Positions 16,801 through 26,652 of a DNA stretch of 37,895 nucleotides are shown here, in pieces (the stretch's first letter is position 1; the number at the start of each line of letters is the position of its first letter). Made by a program: the position numbers and the translations under genes. The stretch is from Terriglobia bacterium (GTDB lineage Bacteria; Acidobacteriota; Terriglobia; Bryobacterales; Bryobacteraceae). Location of the stretch: contig JANYJA010000029.1 in NCBI GenBank assembly GCA_025358575.1, positions 1 through 37,895 on the forward strand. Direction: 5' to 3'. Under the pieces are notes generated by a model that searched no databases, had not been told where the DNA came from, and saw only the letters and a list, made by a program, of their open reading frames with translations.

Positions 16801-19725
16801 GCAGCACACCCAGCCCATAGATAAACCCCTGCCCCTGAAATTGGATGTTCTCGAAGTTAAACGCATTGAACATTTCCGCCGAGAATTGGAGTTTCATCGT
16901 CTCTCTAACCGCGAAACTCTTCAGGAACCTGATGTCCGCCGTTTTGTAATTCCGGTTGCGGAAAGAATTCCGCAAATAGGGCACGCCGGGCGCTTGCAGC
17001 GGACGGCTGATTCCATTTAGGAGCTCGGAGGTGTCGCCACCGGTCGTCGGGTCAATCGGATATCCGGTTCGATACCGGAACAATCCCGAAAGCTCGATGC
17101 CCCATGGCGCTTGATACACGGTGTAACCCGTTACCTGGTGACGCGTATCCAATGTGGACCAGTTGTATTCCTGTTTGAAGTTGAACGGATTCTGGTACGA
17201 CGATGCGCCGGTGCTGCGTTCATTGTCATCGTTGGATTTGTTGTAGCTCAGCGTGTATTGCCCGCTGAATTGAAACTTTTTCATCCGGTATTGCGCCCGA
17301 AAGGTGCTGCCGGCAAAGACCGAACGGGCGCTGGAATCGCGCACGAGCACGCTGCTCAGGTTTGGATTGGGTCGCTTGGTCCCGCTGCGCAATCCAAAGA
17401 ACTGGCGGAAGCTTTGATCGCCCGGCTTGGCGAATGGAACGGGCACGTTGATGTCTACCGTTCGCTCCAAATGCACGGTGTTGACCAGGTTGAATTGATA
17501 GTCCAAAACCAGCCCGCGCGCCACTTCCCGCTCGGCCCCCATGGTGGCTTGGAACGCTCGCGGGTTGCGGTAATTGTTGGCGGAAGTCAGTGTGGGCCCG
17601 GCCCCGGAGAACGGATTTTTACTGGGCCCGGCAATCTGCTTGACCTGGTCGGCGGTCAGAAGCGGAAGCTTATCGAGCGGAGTTGTGTTTAGATCGATTC
17701 CTATTCCTAGGAATTGCTTGTAGAGCGACGGATTGGGGCCGACCTGAATGGATAAATCGCCAGGAGGGATGCGGAAATTGTTTAGCGGCCCGGCATAGAT
17801 CAGTGTCGGCGTTTGGGCATAATAGATGCCGGTCTGCGCCCGCAGCACGGTTTTGCCGTCGCCCGTGGCGTCCCACGCAAATCCCACCCGCGCGGCGCGA
17901 ACTGCTTGAACTGGCTGCGGACCGTGGTGGGATCGAAGCGCCCGAGCGGAAAGGTGAAGTCTTTGACATTGCTCACCAGAAAATCGTTATTGGTCGCGGG
18001 TTTGGGATTGAATTGCCCTTCCCAACGCAGCCCGTAATTGACGGTCAACGCGCGCGTAACCTTCCACGAATCCTGCCCGAAGAAAGCCAACTGCTGGCTA
18101 TTTGCCGCTAGCTGCAGGTTTCCTATCTGGCGCACGTAAAACGTGGAACTGTCGTCAAACCGGTTGCCGGTCGCGCCGCCCGATGCCGATAGCGTCTTCA
18201 ACAGATTCGTCACGTTGCTGCCCGACATGATAAAGCGTCCGAACTGATTGAAGCCAAAGGCCTGCTGGGCGTGAAGGAAACTATAGTCGCCTCCAAATTT
18301 TAAGGCGTGAGCGCCGTACTGAATAGTTATGGAATCAGCCAGTTGCGAGCGGTAGTCGGTAAGAGTGGTCGGCAGAAAGCTGGTCGCGCCAAATCCGCCG
18401 ATCACGCTGGCCGAAAGATTGGGTGTCGAAGAGTTGTTGATGCGCGGCCGCCCTTCCCGCGAGTATTGCGACCTAAGGTCATTCACGACGCTAGGTGACA
18501 GAATGCCGGTGAATTGGCCGACAACCGTATCGGTGTTGTCTTTCTCGGTGCCGTTTCCGGAAACCGCCGTATTGATTTCGGGGTTGAGGATGTTACCCAC
18601 CGAAACTGCGTTCTGCGCGCTGTTGTCGCTGCGATTGTAGCGGACGCCAAGCCGGCTGCCAGTCGCGAAGTTGTAATCCACGCGGCCCAGTGCGGTCTTG
18701 GCATCGTTGGTCTGTTTGTAAGGCCCCTCCAGAGACCGAAAGTAATTGTAGGCCGGGGCAATGTTTGGCGTCACATTGGTAATGCTATCCAGCGCGGAAA
18801 AGCGCACGCGCCGCGGATATTTCGCAACCTGCTGCTCATACGCGCCGAAGAAAAACAGCTTGTCGCGCTGTATGGGACCGCCGATGCCGCCACCGACCTG
18901 GTGCTGTGTTTCGAGTGAAGCTTGGTTCAGCGGATTCTTTAGTCCCAGTGCTTTGTGCCGTAGTTGATAGAAGCCGTCGCCGTGATAGCCATTAGTTCCG
19001 GACTTCGTAATTGCATTCAAAATTCCGCCGGTCGATCGCCCATACTCGGCGGTGTAACCGGACGTGATGACCTGAAATTCCTGCACCGAGCTTTGCGGAA
19101 CGGTCGGCGCGAAAATGGAGCGTTCCCCGCCGCGGATTCCGCCGAAGAACGGTTCATTATAGTCGGTCCCATCAACCATCACATTCGAATTGATGCCTCG
19201 TTGTCCGACGAAGCTGAGCTGCCCGCGCGTATCGCTGTTGGCCTGCACCGTCGGCGTCAGTGTTGCGAAATCCTGAAAACGCCGCCCGTTGATGGGCAGA
19301 TCGCGAATCGCCTGCGATGACAGCGTTTGGCTGTTTTCGGTCTCTGAAACCGCCACCATGGCGGCCGCCACATCCACGCTTTGCACGGTAGCCTGCAAGC
19401 TGACCGGCAGATTTACCGTGACGGCGGTCCCCACCGACACCACCACATCGTCGGCAGTGGCGGTCGCAAAGCCCGAAGCATTCACTTTCACTTGGTAAGT
19501 ACCCGGGTCGAGTGCCGCGACCCGATATAATCCCTCTTTGTTCGTGGTCGCCGAACGGCTGAACCCTCGCGCTGGATTCGTGACGATGACCTTGGCACCC
19601 GGCACCACCGCGCTATTCGGATCCGTCACGGTGCCGTTGATGCTGCCTTTGTTGGCATCGGACTGAGCCCACGCGAGGCTTAGGCAGACTGCGGCCAGGA
19701 ACGTGATTCTCACGACGATTTTCAT
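16664..19725 (-). pseudogene. TonB-dependent receptor with carboxypeptidase-regulatory-like domain, one frameshift
   Basis: The N-terminal part starts at ATG 19725 (GGAGAG ribosome site 4 nt before it). It has a signal peptide ('LAAVCLSLAWAQ'), a CarboxypepD_reg-like domain (residues 28-110, 'INGTVTDPNSAVVPGAKVIV'), a plug ('IRDLPINGRRFQDFATL', 'VMVDGTDYNEPFFGG') and half of the barrel. It runs off frame near 17888-17894 after 'FKQFAPR'. The family sequence continues in the next frame as 'VGFAWDATGDGKTVLRAQTG' down to the barrel-closing 'QAQLGLRVTF' at 16664. Joined, the protein would be about 1020 residues, normal for the group. One missing base in the GC-rich GCGCGGGTGGG tract explains it, so an assembly error and a real inactivation are both possible. 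Confidence 0.85.
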
Positions 19726-19901
19726 AAGACTCTCCAGACATACTTCCAGCCAGGGTTTCGATACTTTGCGAGGGGCACGGGTCGCGGTGGCCCTTTCAAA
19801 ACGGGGGAATTTTGAAGTTTAGCAGAAACATTTGACGGTTTTGTGAATTTACCGGGGTGGGGTACGAACAGGCCATTCTGGAGCGAAAAGTTCGAAAAAA
19901 T

Positions 19902-19972
19902 TTGTTGATTTGGTTGATTTAACGGTACACTCTCTAAAACAACCGAATTTGTAAACTTTTGTACTCCAGAGG
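19902..19972 (+). promoter_or_regulatory. Putative promoter and ribosome binding site for the ASST-like gene
   Basis: The 253-bp divergent spacer 19726-19978 is strikingly A/T-rich in its right half. TTGTTG at 19902-19907 and TACACT at 19926-19931 are 18 bp apart and resemble a sigma-70 promoter. AGAGG at 19968-19972 lies 6 nt before the ATG at 19979. The left half would hold the promoter of the divergent receptor; nothing clearer is seen there. Confidence 0.4.
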
Positions 19973-19978
19973 ACTATT

Positions 19979-22900
19979 ATGTCTCGGCTTCCCATATCAC
20001 GGCTTCTTTCAAATTGTCTCCGCGCCCCTTTCCGCTTGACCGCTTTGGTCTTTGTGTCCGCGACGCTTATTCCTGTCGCTCAGGCCGCTTTGAGTGTGAC
20101 GTTAACTCCGTCGCTTCCCTCTGGGCAGCCCGTGGGTACACAGGTCACCTGGAATACCACGGTAAGTGGCTCCTCTGGGTCGCCGCAATACCGCTTTGAA
20201 GTCATGCCCCCTGGGAGTGCAACCTTCAACGTGATGCGCGATTTCAGCACCACGAATCAATTCCCTTGGGCCGCCCTCGTGGAAGGCGCGTGGCAGGTTC
20301 GCGTCACGGTGACCGATGCTTCGACCAACACCGCGCAAGCGCTGCAGACTTACAATCTTTTGACTCGCATTAGTGGCGGGTTGCCCGCCGTTTCCCCGAC
20401 CCAGAATCCTTTGGTGGCACTTTACAGCGCCCCTCCATGCGCCAGCGGCGTCGTTCAAGTTCGATTCCGGATTTCTACTGGGACTTCATGGCAAAATACT
20501 CCGGTATATTCCTGCAAAAATTCGCTGAGCATCAACCTTTATGTCGCGGGAATGAGGCCAGCCACTTCGTATATCCTGCAGCAGATCAACTCCGTTGGAG
20601 GCGCCGGCCCGCAACTAACCTTTCAAACCGGCAACTTGCCCTTCACCATGCCAGCCTCCACTGTGATTACGGCACCCGACGCCAACACCAGTTCGGAAGG
20701 CGTGCTGTTCAGCTCTTTTGTCACTAACTCAGGCCCGAACCAGACCGGATCCATCGCCACGGATCTTGCCGGGAACCCCATCTGGTATTACGCGGCTTTG
20801 GCGCAAGCTTCGCAATCCCATTCCTATTTCGCGCGGCCGATTTTCGGCGGCACCGCAATCGCTATTCTCAGAAACAGCCAGAACTTCAATGGCATCTTCC
20901 GCGAGTTCGATCTGTCCGGGAACATCGTCCGCGAAACCAATGCCCCGCGGGTCTCTCAACAGTTAAAAGCTATGGGCAAGGACACCATTAACTTCTTCTC
21001 CCATGAAAGCCTGCGGCTGGCTAACGGGCATACGCTCACTCTCGGTTCCGCGGAACGCCTGTTGACTAACATCCAGGGTCCTGGAACTGTTGATGTCCTG
21101 GGTGATGTAGTACTTGATTTGGATCAAAATTTTCAGGTCGTTTGGGCGTGGAGCACATTCGATCATCTTGACCAGACCCGCAAAGCGGTACTCAATGAGA
21201 CCTGCGTGTCGAATGTAACTTGTGGTCCCTTGTACTTGGACAGTACGGCTAATGACTGGACTCATTGCAATTCGATCAACTATCTTGCGAGCGACGGCAG
21301 CATCACCATTTCATCGCGCAATCAGGACTGGGTATTCAAGATCGATTACAACAATGGCGCCGGCACCAACAACATCCTTTGGCGCATGGGCAATCAGGGC
21401 GATTTCACTATCAATTCCACCGATCCCTATCCCTGGTTCACGCACCAGCATGATTTCAATTTCGACGGAACGAACTATCACGTTTACGACAATGGAAACA
21501 CTCGTGTTGGGTTAAACGGAGGGAACAGCCGTGGCATGGTGCTCGCGGTCAACGAGGCCGGGCGCACCGTAACGCCGGTGCTGAGTCAAGACTTGGGGTA
21601 TTACGCATTCGCGTGGGGCACTTCTCAGCGCTTGGCCAACGGCAATTCCCAATTCCTCACTGGCCAGCTAACCAATGTTGTCGCCGATCAATCGATGGAA
21701 GTCACCGCGGCGGGCGTGAAGAACACGACGCTTCAATTTCAGACCAATGCTTATCGCGCCTTTCGCATGAAGGATCTTTGGACTCCGGATGACTTTGTCG
21801 CGCCCACCACGCCTTCCGGTCTCGCTGGATCGACGCTGGGTTCTACGAGCGTCGGGCTTAGCTGGAATGCTTCCAATGACAATACTGGTGTGGCCGGATA
21901 TAAGCTGTATCGCAACGGCGTGCTTATCGCCACCACAAGCGCGCTTGCATTTACCGATACCGGTCTTACCATCAACACGACTTACACCTATACGGTTTTG
22001 GCCTATGACTTTGCGGGGAATCTTTCCCCACTCTCACCCGGCGTGAATGTGCGCACCGGCCAGCTTCTGCCTCCATCAAATCTGGTCGCGACCGCCGCCA
22101 ACGTGTCTTGGCAGATTAATCTCACCTGGACGCCATCGCCCGACCCGGCCGTCATCGGATACAACATCATGAAAGGCGGGACACAGCTTGCCACCACTGG
22201 CGCCGCCAGTTACACGGACACCGGTTTGTTCGCCGCGACTACTTTCAGTTACATCGTGACGGCCTTTGACGCGAGCGGCAATACTTCAGCCCCGACCAAT
22301 ATTGCTTCGGCAACTACTATTACAGGCATTCCGTGGCGTCAGGTTACCGGACGCAACATCAAGAAAATGACGGTGATCATTCCCGATATCGCCGCTGAAG
22401 TTGGCTGGTCCACCTCGCCAACCAGTACCGTGCTCGCCGATCAGCGCCTTGCCAATGGTTACTTTGCTCTGTACACCATGAACTCGGACGGCTCTAATCA
22501 GGTTTGCGTCTCCTGCACCGCTCCCGGCGTGCCGCAGCGCAATAACGGAAACGCCGCTTGGCATCCGTCTGGGAAATACATTGTTTTCGAATCGCAGAAT
22601 CCAAATTACCCGGATGTTCCTAGTGCTTATCCGGGAGCGGGTATTAACGACGATATCTGGATCATGAACAGCGACGGAACCAACGCCAAGCAGATCACCA
22701 CGGTTGCATCCGGCAATGGCGTGGTCCACCCGCACTTCAATCACCGGGGCGATACCGTCATCTGGGCCGAAAAAATCGGGCCCGCGCAGGGTATCACGAG
22801 CACCCTTGGTCGCTGGGTGATCCGCATCGGAAGCTACAACCCCGCGTTTGCCAAGCCGGTCTTCAATATTCAGACTTACGAGCCGGTTACGCCAATCTTT

Positions 22901-23359
22901 TACGAGACATTTGGATTTTCGAATGACGATACCCAGATGATCTTTTCGGCCAACATGCTTCCGAACCAGACGGTGCCTACGATTGATGTCTTTCTCTACA
23001 ATTTCAGCACCCAAGCGCTGGTGAACCTGACCAACACAACTACTGTTTGGGACGAGCATGCGCACTTCAACCCGGTGGGCAATGGTTCGCCAATTCTATG
23101 GATGTCCTCACAGGACTTGCTACCGTTCCCGAATTTCACTAATTACATCGACGAGTACTGGTGGATGAATATTGATGGCACGCAAAAGACTCGGATGACA
23201 TATTTCAACGATCCGACGGCCCCCGAGTATATACCAAGTTACGGGGGGATCGCGCCGGGTGATGTGGCTTGGGCTCCCGATGGAACTAAGTTCCTGGGAT
23301 TAGTGGTAACTGGGAAGTATGTGAACCAGCAGGGTTCGCTGGTTCTTTTCGAGCCGTAA
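19979..23359 (+). CDS. Secreted arylsulfotransferase-like / FN3 / TolB-propeller fusion protein
   Basis: This 1126-aa protein has a signal peptide ending near 'LIPVAQAALS'. An Ig-like region (about 40-130) is followed by an arylsulfotransferase (ASST)-type propeller (about 200-600). Candidate family histidines lie in 'HESLRLANGHTL' (about 342), 'DWTHCNSINYL' (about 426) and 'WFTHQHDFNFDG' (about 486), with 'RNQDWVFKID' between them. Two fibronectin type III domains follow (about 606-692 and 695-782), each with the typical 'GYKLYRNG' or 'GYNIMKGG' strand. The C-terminal 340 residues look like a TolB/PD40 propeller ('NAAWHPSGKYIVFESQN', 'DDIWIMNSDGTNAKQIT', 'DVAWAPDGTKF'). Sulfate transfer between phenols is the ASST reaction, but activity here is unproven. 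A strong hairpin follows 11 nt after the stop. Confidence 0.85.
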   Translation: MSRLPISRLLSNCLRAPFRLTALVFVSATLIPVAQAALSVTLTPSLPSGQPVGTQVTWNTTVSGSSGSPQYRFEVMPPGSATFNVMRDFSTTNQFPWAALVEGAWQVRVTVTDASTNTAQALQTYNLLTRISGGLPAVSPTQNPLVALYSAPPCASGVVQVRFRISTGTSWQNTPVYSCKNSLSINLYVAGMRPATSYILQQINSVGGAGPQLTFQTGNLPFTMPASTVITAPDANTSSEGVLFSSFVTNSGPNQTGSIATDLAGNPIWYYAALAQASQSHSYFARPIFGGTAIAILRNSQNFNGIFREFDLSGNIVRETNAPRVSQQLKAMGKDTINFFSHESLRLANGHTLTLGSAERLLTNIQGPGTVDVLGDVVLDLDQNFQVVWAWSTFDHLDQTRKAVLNETCVSNVTCGPLYLDSTANDWTHCNSINYLASDGSITISSRNQDWVFKIDYNNGAGTNNILWRMGNQGDFTINSTDPYPWFTHQHDFNFDGTNYHVYDNGNTRVGLNGGNSRGMVLAVNEAGRTVTPVLSQDLGYYAFAWGTSQRLANGNSQFLTGQLTNVVADQSMEVTAAGVKNTTLQFQTNAYRAFRMKDLWTPDDFVAPTTPSGLAGSTLGSTSVGLSWNASNDNTGVAGYKLYRNGVLIATTSALAFTDTGLTINTTYTYTVLAYDFAGNLSPLSPGVNVRTGQLLPPSNLVATAANVSWQINLTWTPSPDPAVIGYNIMKGGTQLATTGAASYTDTGLFAATTFSYIVTAFDASGNTSAPTNIASATTITGIPWRQVTGRNIKKMTVIIPDIAAEVGWSTSPTSTVLADQRLANGYFALYTMNSDGSNQVCVSCTAPGVPQRNNGNAAWHPSGKYIVFESQNPNYPDVPSAYPGAGINDDIWIMNSDGTNAKQITTVASGNGVVHPHFNHRGDTVIWAEKIGPAQGITSTLGRWVIRIGSYNPAFAKPVFNIQTYEPVTPIFYETFGFSNDDTQMIFSANMLPNQTVPTIDVFLYNFSTQALVNLTNTTTVWDEHAHFNPVGNGSPILWMSSQDLLPFPNFTNYIDEYWWMNIDGTQKTRMTYFNDPTAPEYIPSYGGIAPGDVAWAPDGTKFLGLVVTGKYVNQQGSLVLFEP

Positions 23360-23360
23360 C

Positions 23361-24278
23361 CTACGCGAACGCCGTCCGCAAGGTCTCGAGACTCTTGCGG
23401 ACGGCAGTCTCCGGCGCTTCTTTTCCTTCCATTTCAAGCGAAAGATAGCCGTCAAACCGGGCGTTCTGTAAGATACCCGCGATTCGCCTATAGTCTAGAT
23501 TCAGCGTGTAATATTCGCCGCCGCCGAAGTAGGTTTTGGCATGGACGATACCGGCGCGCGGGGCGAGCTTCTCAATCTCGGGATACGGATCGACGGGAAA
23601 ATTTCCGATATCGAGATTCACCACCAGCCACGGCGATTTGACGGCGTCCACGATGCGCAGCAGAGCCTCGGTCTTGGTCGTCATGCCCCAGTGATTTTCG
23701 AGCGCTAGCACGACGCCCGCTTTCTCGGCGGCGGGAATGCAAGCCGCAATCGAATCGATGCACCACTTGAACGCGTCGTCCTCGGTGTAACCGGGCAGCG
23801 GCGGCTCATCGCCCTTGGCCTTCATCAGATCGGCGAAAACGCGAATGGTTTTCCACCGACCGGAATTAATACGAACCGCTGGAATCCCAAGTCTGGTTGC
23901 TAGTTCAATGCCGTATTCGGTGTGCCGGATAGCCTGCTGGCGCTCATCGGCCCAGGGTGAGACGAAGTCCTGGTGAATCGAGAGCATCACCAGATCGAGT
24001 CCATGCAAAAACGCGCGGCGCTTCAGCCGATTGAGATATTCCGGCGATTCGTCGGTCATCTGCCTATGCAGAATTTCAACGCCATCGAAGCCGGCGCGCG
24101 CGGCGTCGTCTATGACTCTCTCAATGGGGTAGCGCTCAGGCGTGAAATGCCAGTACGAGTAAGTGGAGACGGCGATGCGCTGCCGTTTGCGGGGCGCCTC
24201 AGCCCCCGCCGCGGCCATTGCCGGAACCGCTGCCAATCCGGCCGATTGCACAAAGCTACGTCTAGACATTCCCGGCAT
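23361..24278 (-). CDS. Tat-exported sugar phosphate isomerase/epimerase-like (xylose-isomerase-like TIM barrel) protein
   Basis: This 305-aa protein has a Tat signal ('[20 protein letters not shown]'). It then has an AP-endonuclease-2/xylose-isomerase-like barrel: '[11 protein letters not shown]', '[12 protein letters not shown]', '[14 protein letters not shown]', '[11 protein letters not shown]', '[14 protein letters not shown]' (metal-binding Glu), '[12 protein letters not shown]' (Asp) and '[13 protein letters not shown]' (His). The final strand has '[11 protein letters not shown]'. These enzymes isomerise or epimerise sugars using a divalent metal; the exported form suggests a periplasmic sugar or cyclitol substrate. 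It starts 10 nt after the RNase R stop with a strong GAGGAGG site, so it may be co-transcribed. Its 3' end abuts the convergent ASST-like gene by 1 nt. Confidence 0.9.
   Translation of the reverse strand: MPGMSRRSFVQSAGLAAVPAMAAAGAEAPRKRQRIAVSTYSYWHFTPERYPIERVIDDAARAGFDGVEILHRQMTDESPEYLNRLKRRAFLHGLDLVMLSIHQDFVSPWADERQQAIRHTEYGIELATRLGIPAVRINSGRWKTIRVFADLMKAKGDEPPLPGYTEDDAFKWCIDSIAACIPAAEKAGVVLALENHWGMTTKTEALLRIVDAVKSPWLVVNLDIGNFPVDPYPEIEKLAPRAGIVHAKTYFGGGEYYTLNLDYRRIAGILQNARFDGYLSLEMEGKEAPETAVRKSLETLRTAFA
23371..23405 (+). terminator. 12-bp perfect inverted repeat after the ASST-like gene
   Basis: GCCGTCCGCAAG (23371-23382) and CTTGCGGACGGC (23394-23405) are perfect complements. The 11-nt middle GTCTCGAGACT can add three more pairs and a TCGA tetraloop with one bulged T. 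It lies 11 nt after the + strand stop and inside the last codons of the convergent isomerase-like gene (encoding '[12 protein letters not shown]'). No T-run follows, so termination is inferred from position and stem strength. Confidence 0.5.
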
Positions 24279-24288
24279 ATACCCCTCC

Positions 24289-26625
24289 TCAATACCGCTT
24301 TTTTTTGCTTTTGCGCTCCGGCTCTATGAGCGAGAATTGAAGCTTGCGCTCCGACGGATCCACGCGATCCAGCGACACCCGCACTGCGTCTCCAATGGCG
24401 AACTCGCGGCGCGTTCGCTGACCGACAATTTTGCGGACTTTTTCCAGGTATGCGTACCGTTCGCCGGGCAGTGAATCGATGGGCACAAGTCCTTCCACGA
24501 ATAAATCCTGCAATTCCACGAACAGCCCGTATTTGGTAGTGCTGATGATCAGGCCGTCAAACTCTTCGCCGACTCGTTCGGCCATAAACTTGGCCTTCTT
24601 CCACTCCACCAGTTCACGCTCGGCTTCAGCGGCACGGCGCTCGGTTTGCGAGCACTCATCCGCGATGGATCGAAGCTCGGGTTCTTCGGCGTAAATCCAT
24701 CCTTCCATCGAGGCGCCCAGGAGCCGGTGGATCACCAGATCCGGATAGCGCCGGATGGGTGAGGTGAAGTGCGTGTAGTTTTCCGCCGCCAGCGCAAAGT
24801 GGCCGTCGTTTTCGGTGCTGTAGCGCGCCTGTTTCAGCGACCGCAACATGAGAAAGCTCAGGATGCGCTCCTCCGGCCTGCCCTGAATCTTCGCGATCAG
24901 CTTTTGATAATTGCGCGACGTTACTTTCAATTGGGCATCCGCAAACTGCATCTGGTGGCGCGATCTGCCGCCGTCGCGCCGCTTCTCCGTGTAGGTTACT
25001 TTGCGCACGGGAATCGCGCCCACGCCGAGCGAGACGCCGAAGTGCGCGGCGACTTCCTCAAATTCCATCACGCGCTTAGGGTCGGGAATTTCGTGGATTC
25101 GGTACAGCGAGGCTGGGGTTACGTTGCCCAGGTGCGCCGCGACGGCTTCGTTGGCGGCGAGCATAAATTCCTCGATGATACCGTGCGCAGCGTTGCGCGG
25201 CAGCCGCGTGACGCCCGTCATGGAGCCTTCTTCATCGAACTCGATAACGGGCTCGGGCAGGTCGAAATCGATGGAGCCGCGCTTCACCCGCTTGCGATTT
25301 AGAATGTTCGCGAACTCCTGCATCGTCTCAAAGCGCGGAACCAGTGAAGCATAACGCTCGCGCTGCGCGGGGTCGCCTTCGAGCAACAGATGCACATTGG
25401 TGTAAGTCATGCGCTCGTGGCTCCGGATGACGCCGCGGCAGAACTCTTGGGCGACCATTTCGCCCTGCCGGTCAAACTCCATCAACGCCGACATTACGAG
25501 GCGATCGGCGTGCGGCTTCAATGAGCAGATCTCGGTCGAGAGTTCGAACGGGAGCATGGGCACGGCGCGGTCGGGGAAGTAAACGCTGGTGCCGCGCAGC
25601 CGGGCTTCGACGTCAATCGGCGTGCCGGGCTTCACGTAGTGGCTAACGTCAGCGATGTGGACGTGCAGTGCATAATGCCCGTTATCGAGGCGATCGACCC
25701 AAACGGCGTCATCGAAATCGCGAGCGGTTTCGCCGTCGATGGTGACGATGGGCATGTCGCGAAAATCGCGCCGGCCAGTTAGCTCCCACGCCGCGATCAC
25801 CGACGGAACGCTTTGCGCCTGTTCGGCGGCTTCAGGGGGAAAATGGTTTGGCAGGTGATGCTTGCGGATGATGATTTCGACATCGATGCCGAAGTCGCCC
25901 GGCTTACCGAGGATCTCGACGATACGGCCGACGGGCTTCTCCGCGCGTCGCGGATGACCGCCGGTTCCGTATTCCAGCAGCTCGACATTGACGATCAATC
26001 CGTTCAATTCGGCTGCGTCGGCGACCGCCAGCGGCTTGGGGCCAATGCGGTCGATTTGAGCGGAGGGCAGCGGAATCGCCATGTCTTCGGGGATTTCAAT
26101 CCATTCGCGCAGGCGCTCGTCCTGGGGGATCACGAAATGGCCGCGCTGCGTGATGCGAAACTCACCGACAACCGTCGGATGGGCGCGCTTCAGAATCTTA
26201 AGAACTTCGCCGTCGGCTTTCCCGTCGCGTTCGATGCGGGCGATCCGGATGATGGCGCGATCTCCGTGCATCGCGCCGCCGGTGCCATCGACTGGCAGAT
26301 AGATATCGCCGGCGAGGCCTTCCACGGGCCGGTCTGGAATGAGAAATCCGTAGCCATCCCGGTGCATGCTAATGCGCCCCACCGCGAGCTCACGGCTGCG
26401 GGCCGTGGCCACGAAATGGCCGCCACGCATCTCGACGAGATCGCCGCGGGTCACGAGTCGCTCCAGCGTGGCCTCAATGTTGTCGCGCTCGCCGCCCTTC
26501 GCGCCGAACTCGCGGGTGAGTTGCTTGAAGTTGGCTTTGGCGTGCGGCAGGCGAGTGATGTAAGCCAGAAGCGCGGATTCCGTCATCCCTGGTTTAGGTT
26601 CCCGTTGCTTGCCCTGTTCCTTCAT
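24289..26625 (-). CDS. rnr: Ribonuclease R (3'-5' exoribonuclease)
   Basis: The start at ATG 26625, with AAGGA 4 nt upstream, gives 778 aa, close to the usual 750-810. The open frame extends to 26961, but that extra 112 residues is antisense to the selenoprotein gene and lacks family features. Domains in order are a winged-helix start ('[21 protein letters not shown]'), cold-shock OB folds ('[16 protein letters not shown]', '[20 protein letters not shown]'), the RNB catalytic domain with the acidic motif '[17 protein letters not shown]', '[12 protein letters not shown]' and '[20 protein letters not shown]', and the S1 domain ('[17 protein letters not shown]') with a basic tail 'KSKKKRY'. It degrades structured RNA processively in mRNA and rRNA turnover. 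It is divergent from the selenoprotein with 27 bp between starts. Confidence 0.95.
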   Translation of the reverse strand: MKEQGKQREPKPGMTESALLAYITRLPHAKANFKQLTREFGAKGGERDNIEATLERLVTRGDLVEMRGGHFVATARSRELAVGRISMHRDGYGFLIPDRPVEGLAGDIYLPVDGTGGAMHGDRAIIRIARIERDGKADGEVLKILKRAHPTVVGEFRITQRGHFVIPQDERLREWIEIPEDMAIPLPSAQIDRIGPKPLAVADAAELNGLIVNVELLEYGTGGHPRRAEKPVGRIVEILGKPGDFGIDVEIIIRKHHLPNHFPPEAAEQAQSVPSVIAAWELTGRRDFRDMPIVTIDGETARDFDDAVWVDRLDNGHYALHVHIADVSHYVKPGTPIDVEARLRGTSVYFPDRAVPMLPFELSTEICSLKPHADRLVMSALMEFDRQGEMVAQEFCRGVIRSHERMTYTNVHLLLEGDPAQRERYASLVPRFETMQEFANILNRKRVKRGSIDFDLPEPVIEFDEEGSMTGVTRLPRNAAHGIIEEFMLAANEAVAAHLGNVTPASLYRIHEIPDPKRVMEFEEVAAHFGVSLGVGAIPVRKVTYTEKRRDGGRSRHQMQFADAQLKVTSRNYQKLIAKIQGRPEERILSFLMLRSLKQARYSTENDGHFALAAENYTHFTSPIRRYPDLVIHRLLGASMEGWIYAEEPELRSIADECSQTERRAAEAERELVEWKKAKFMAERVGEEFDGLIISTTKYGLFVELQDLFVEGLVPIDSLPGERYAYLEKVRKIVGQRTRREFAIGDAVRVSLDRVDPSERKLQFSLIEPERKSKKKRY

Positions 26626-26652
26626 GAAGTCCTTCCAGATTACACTGAGACT

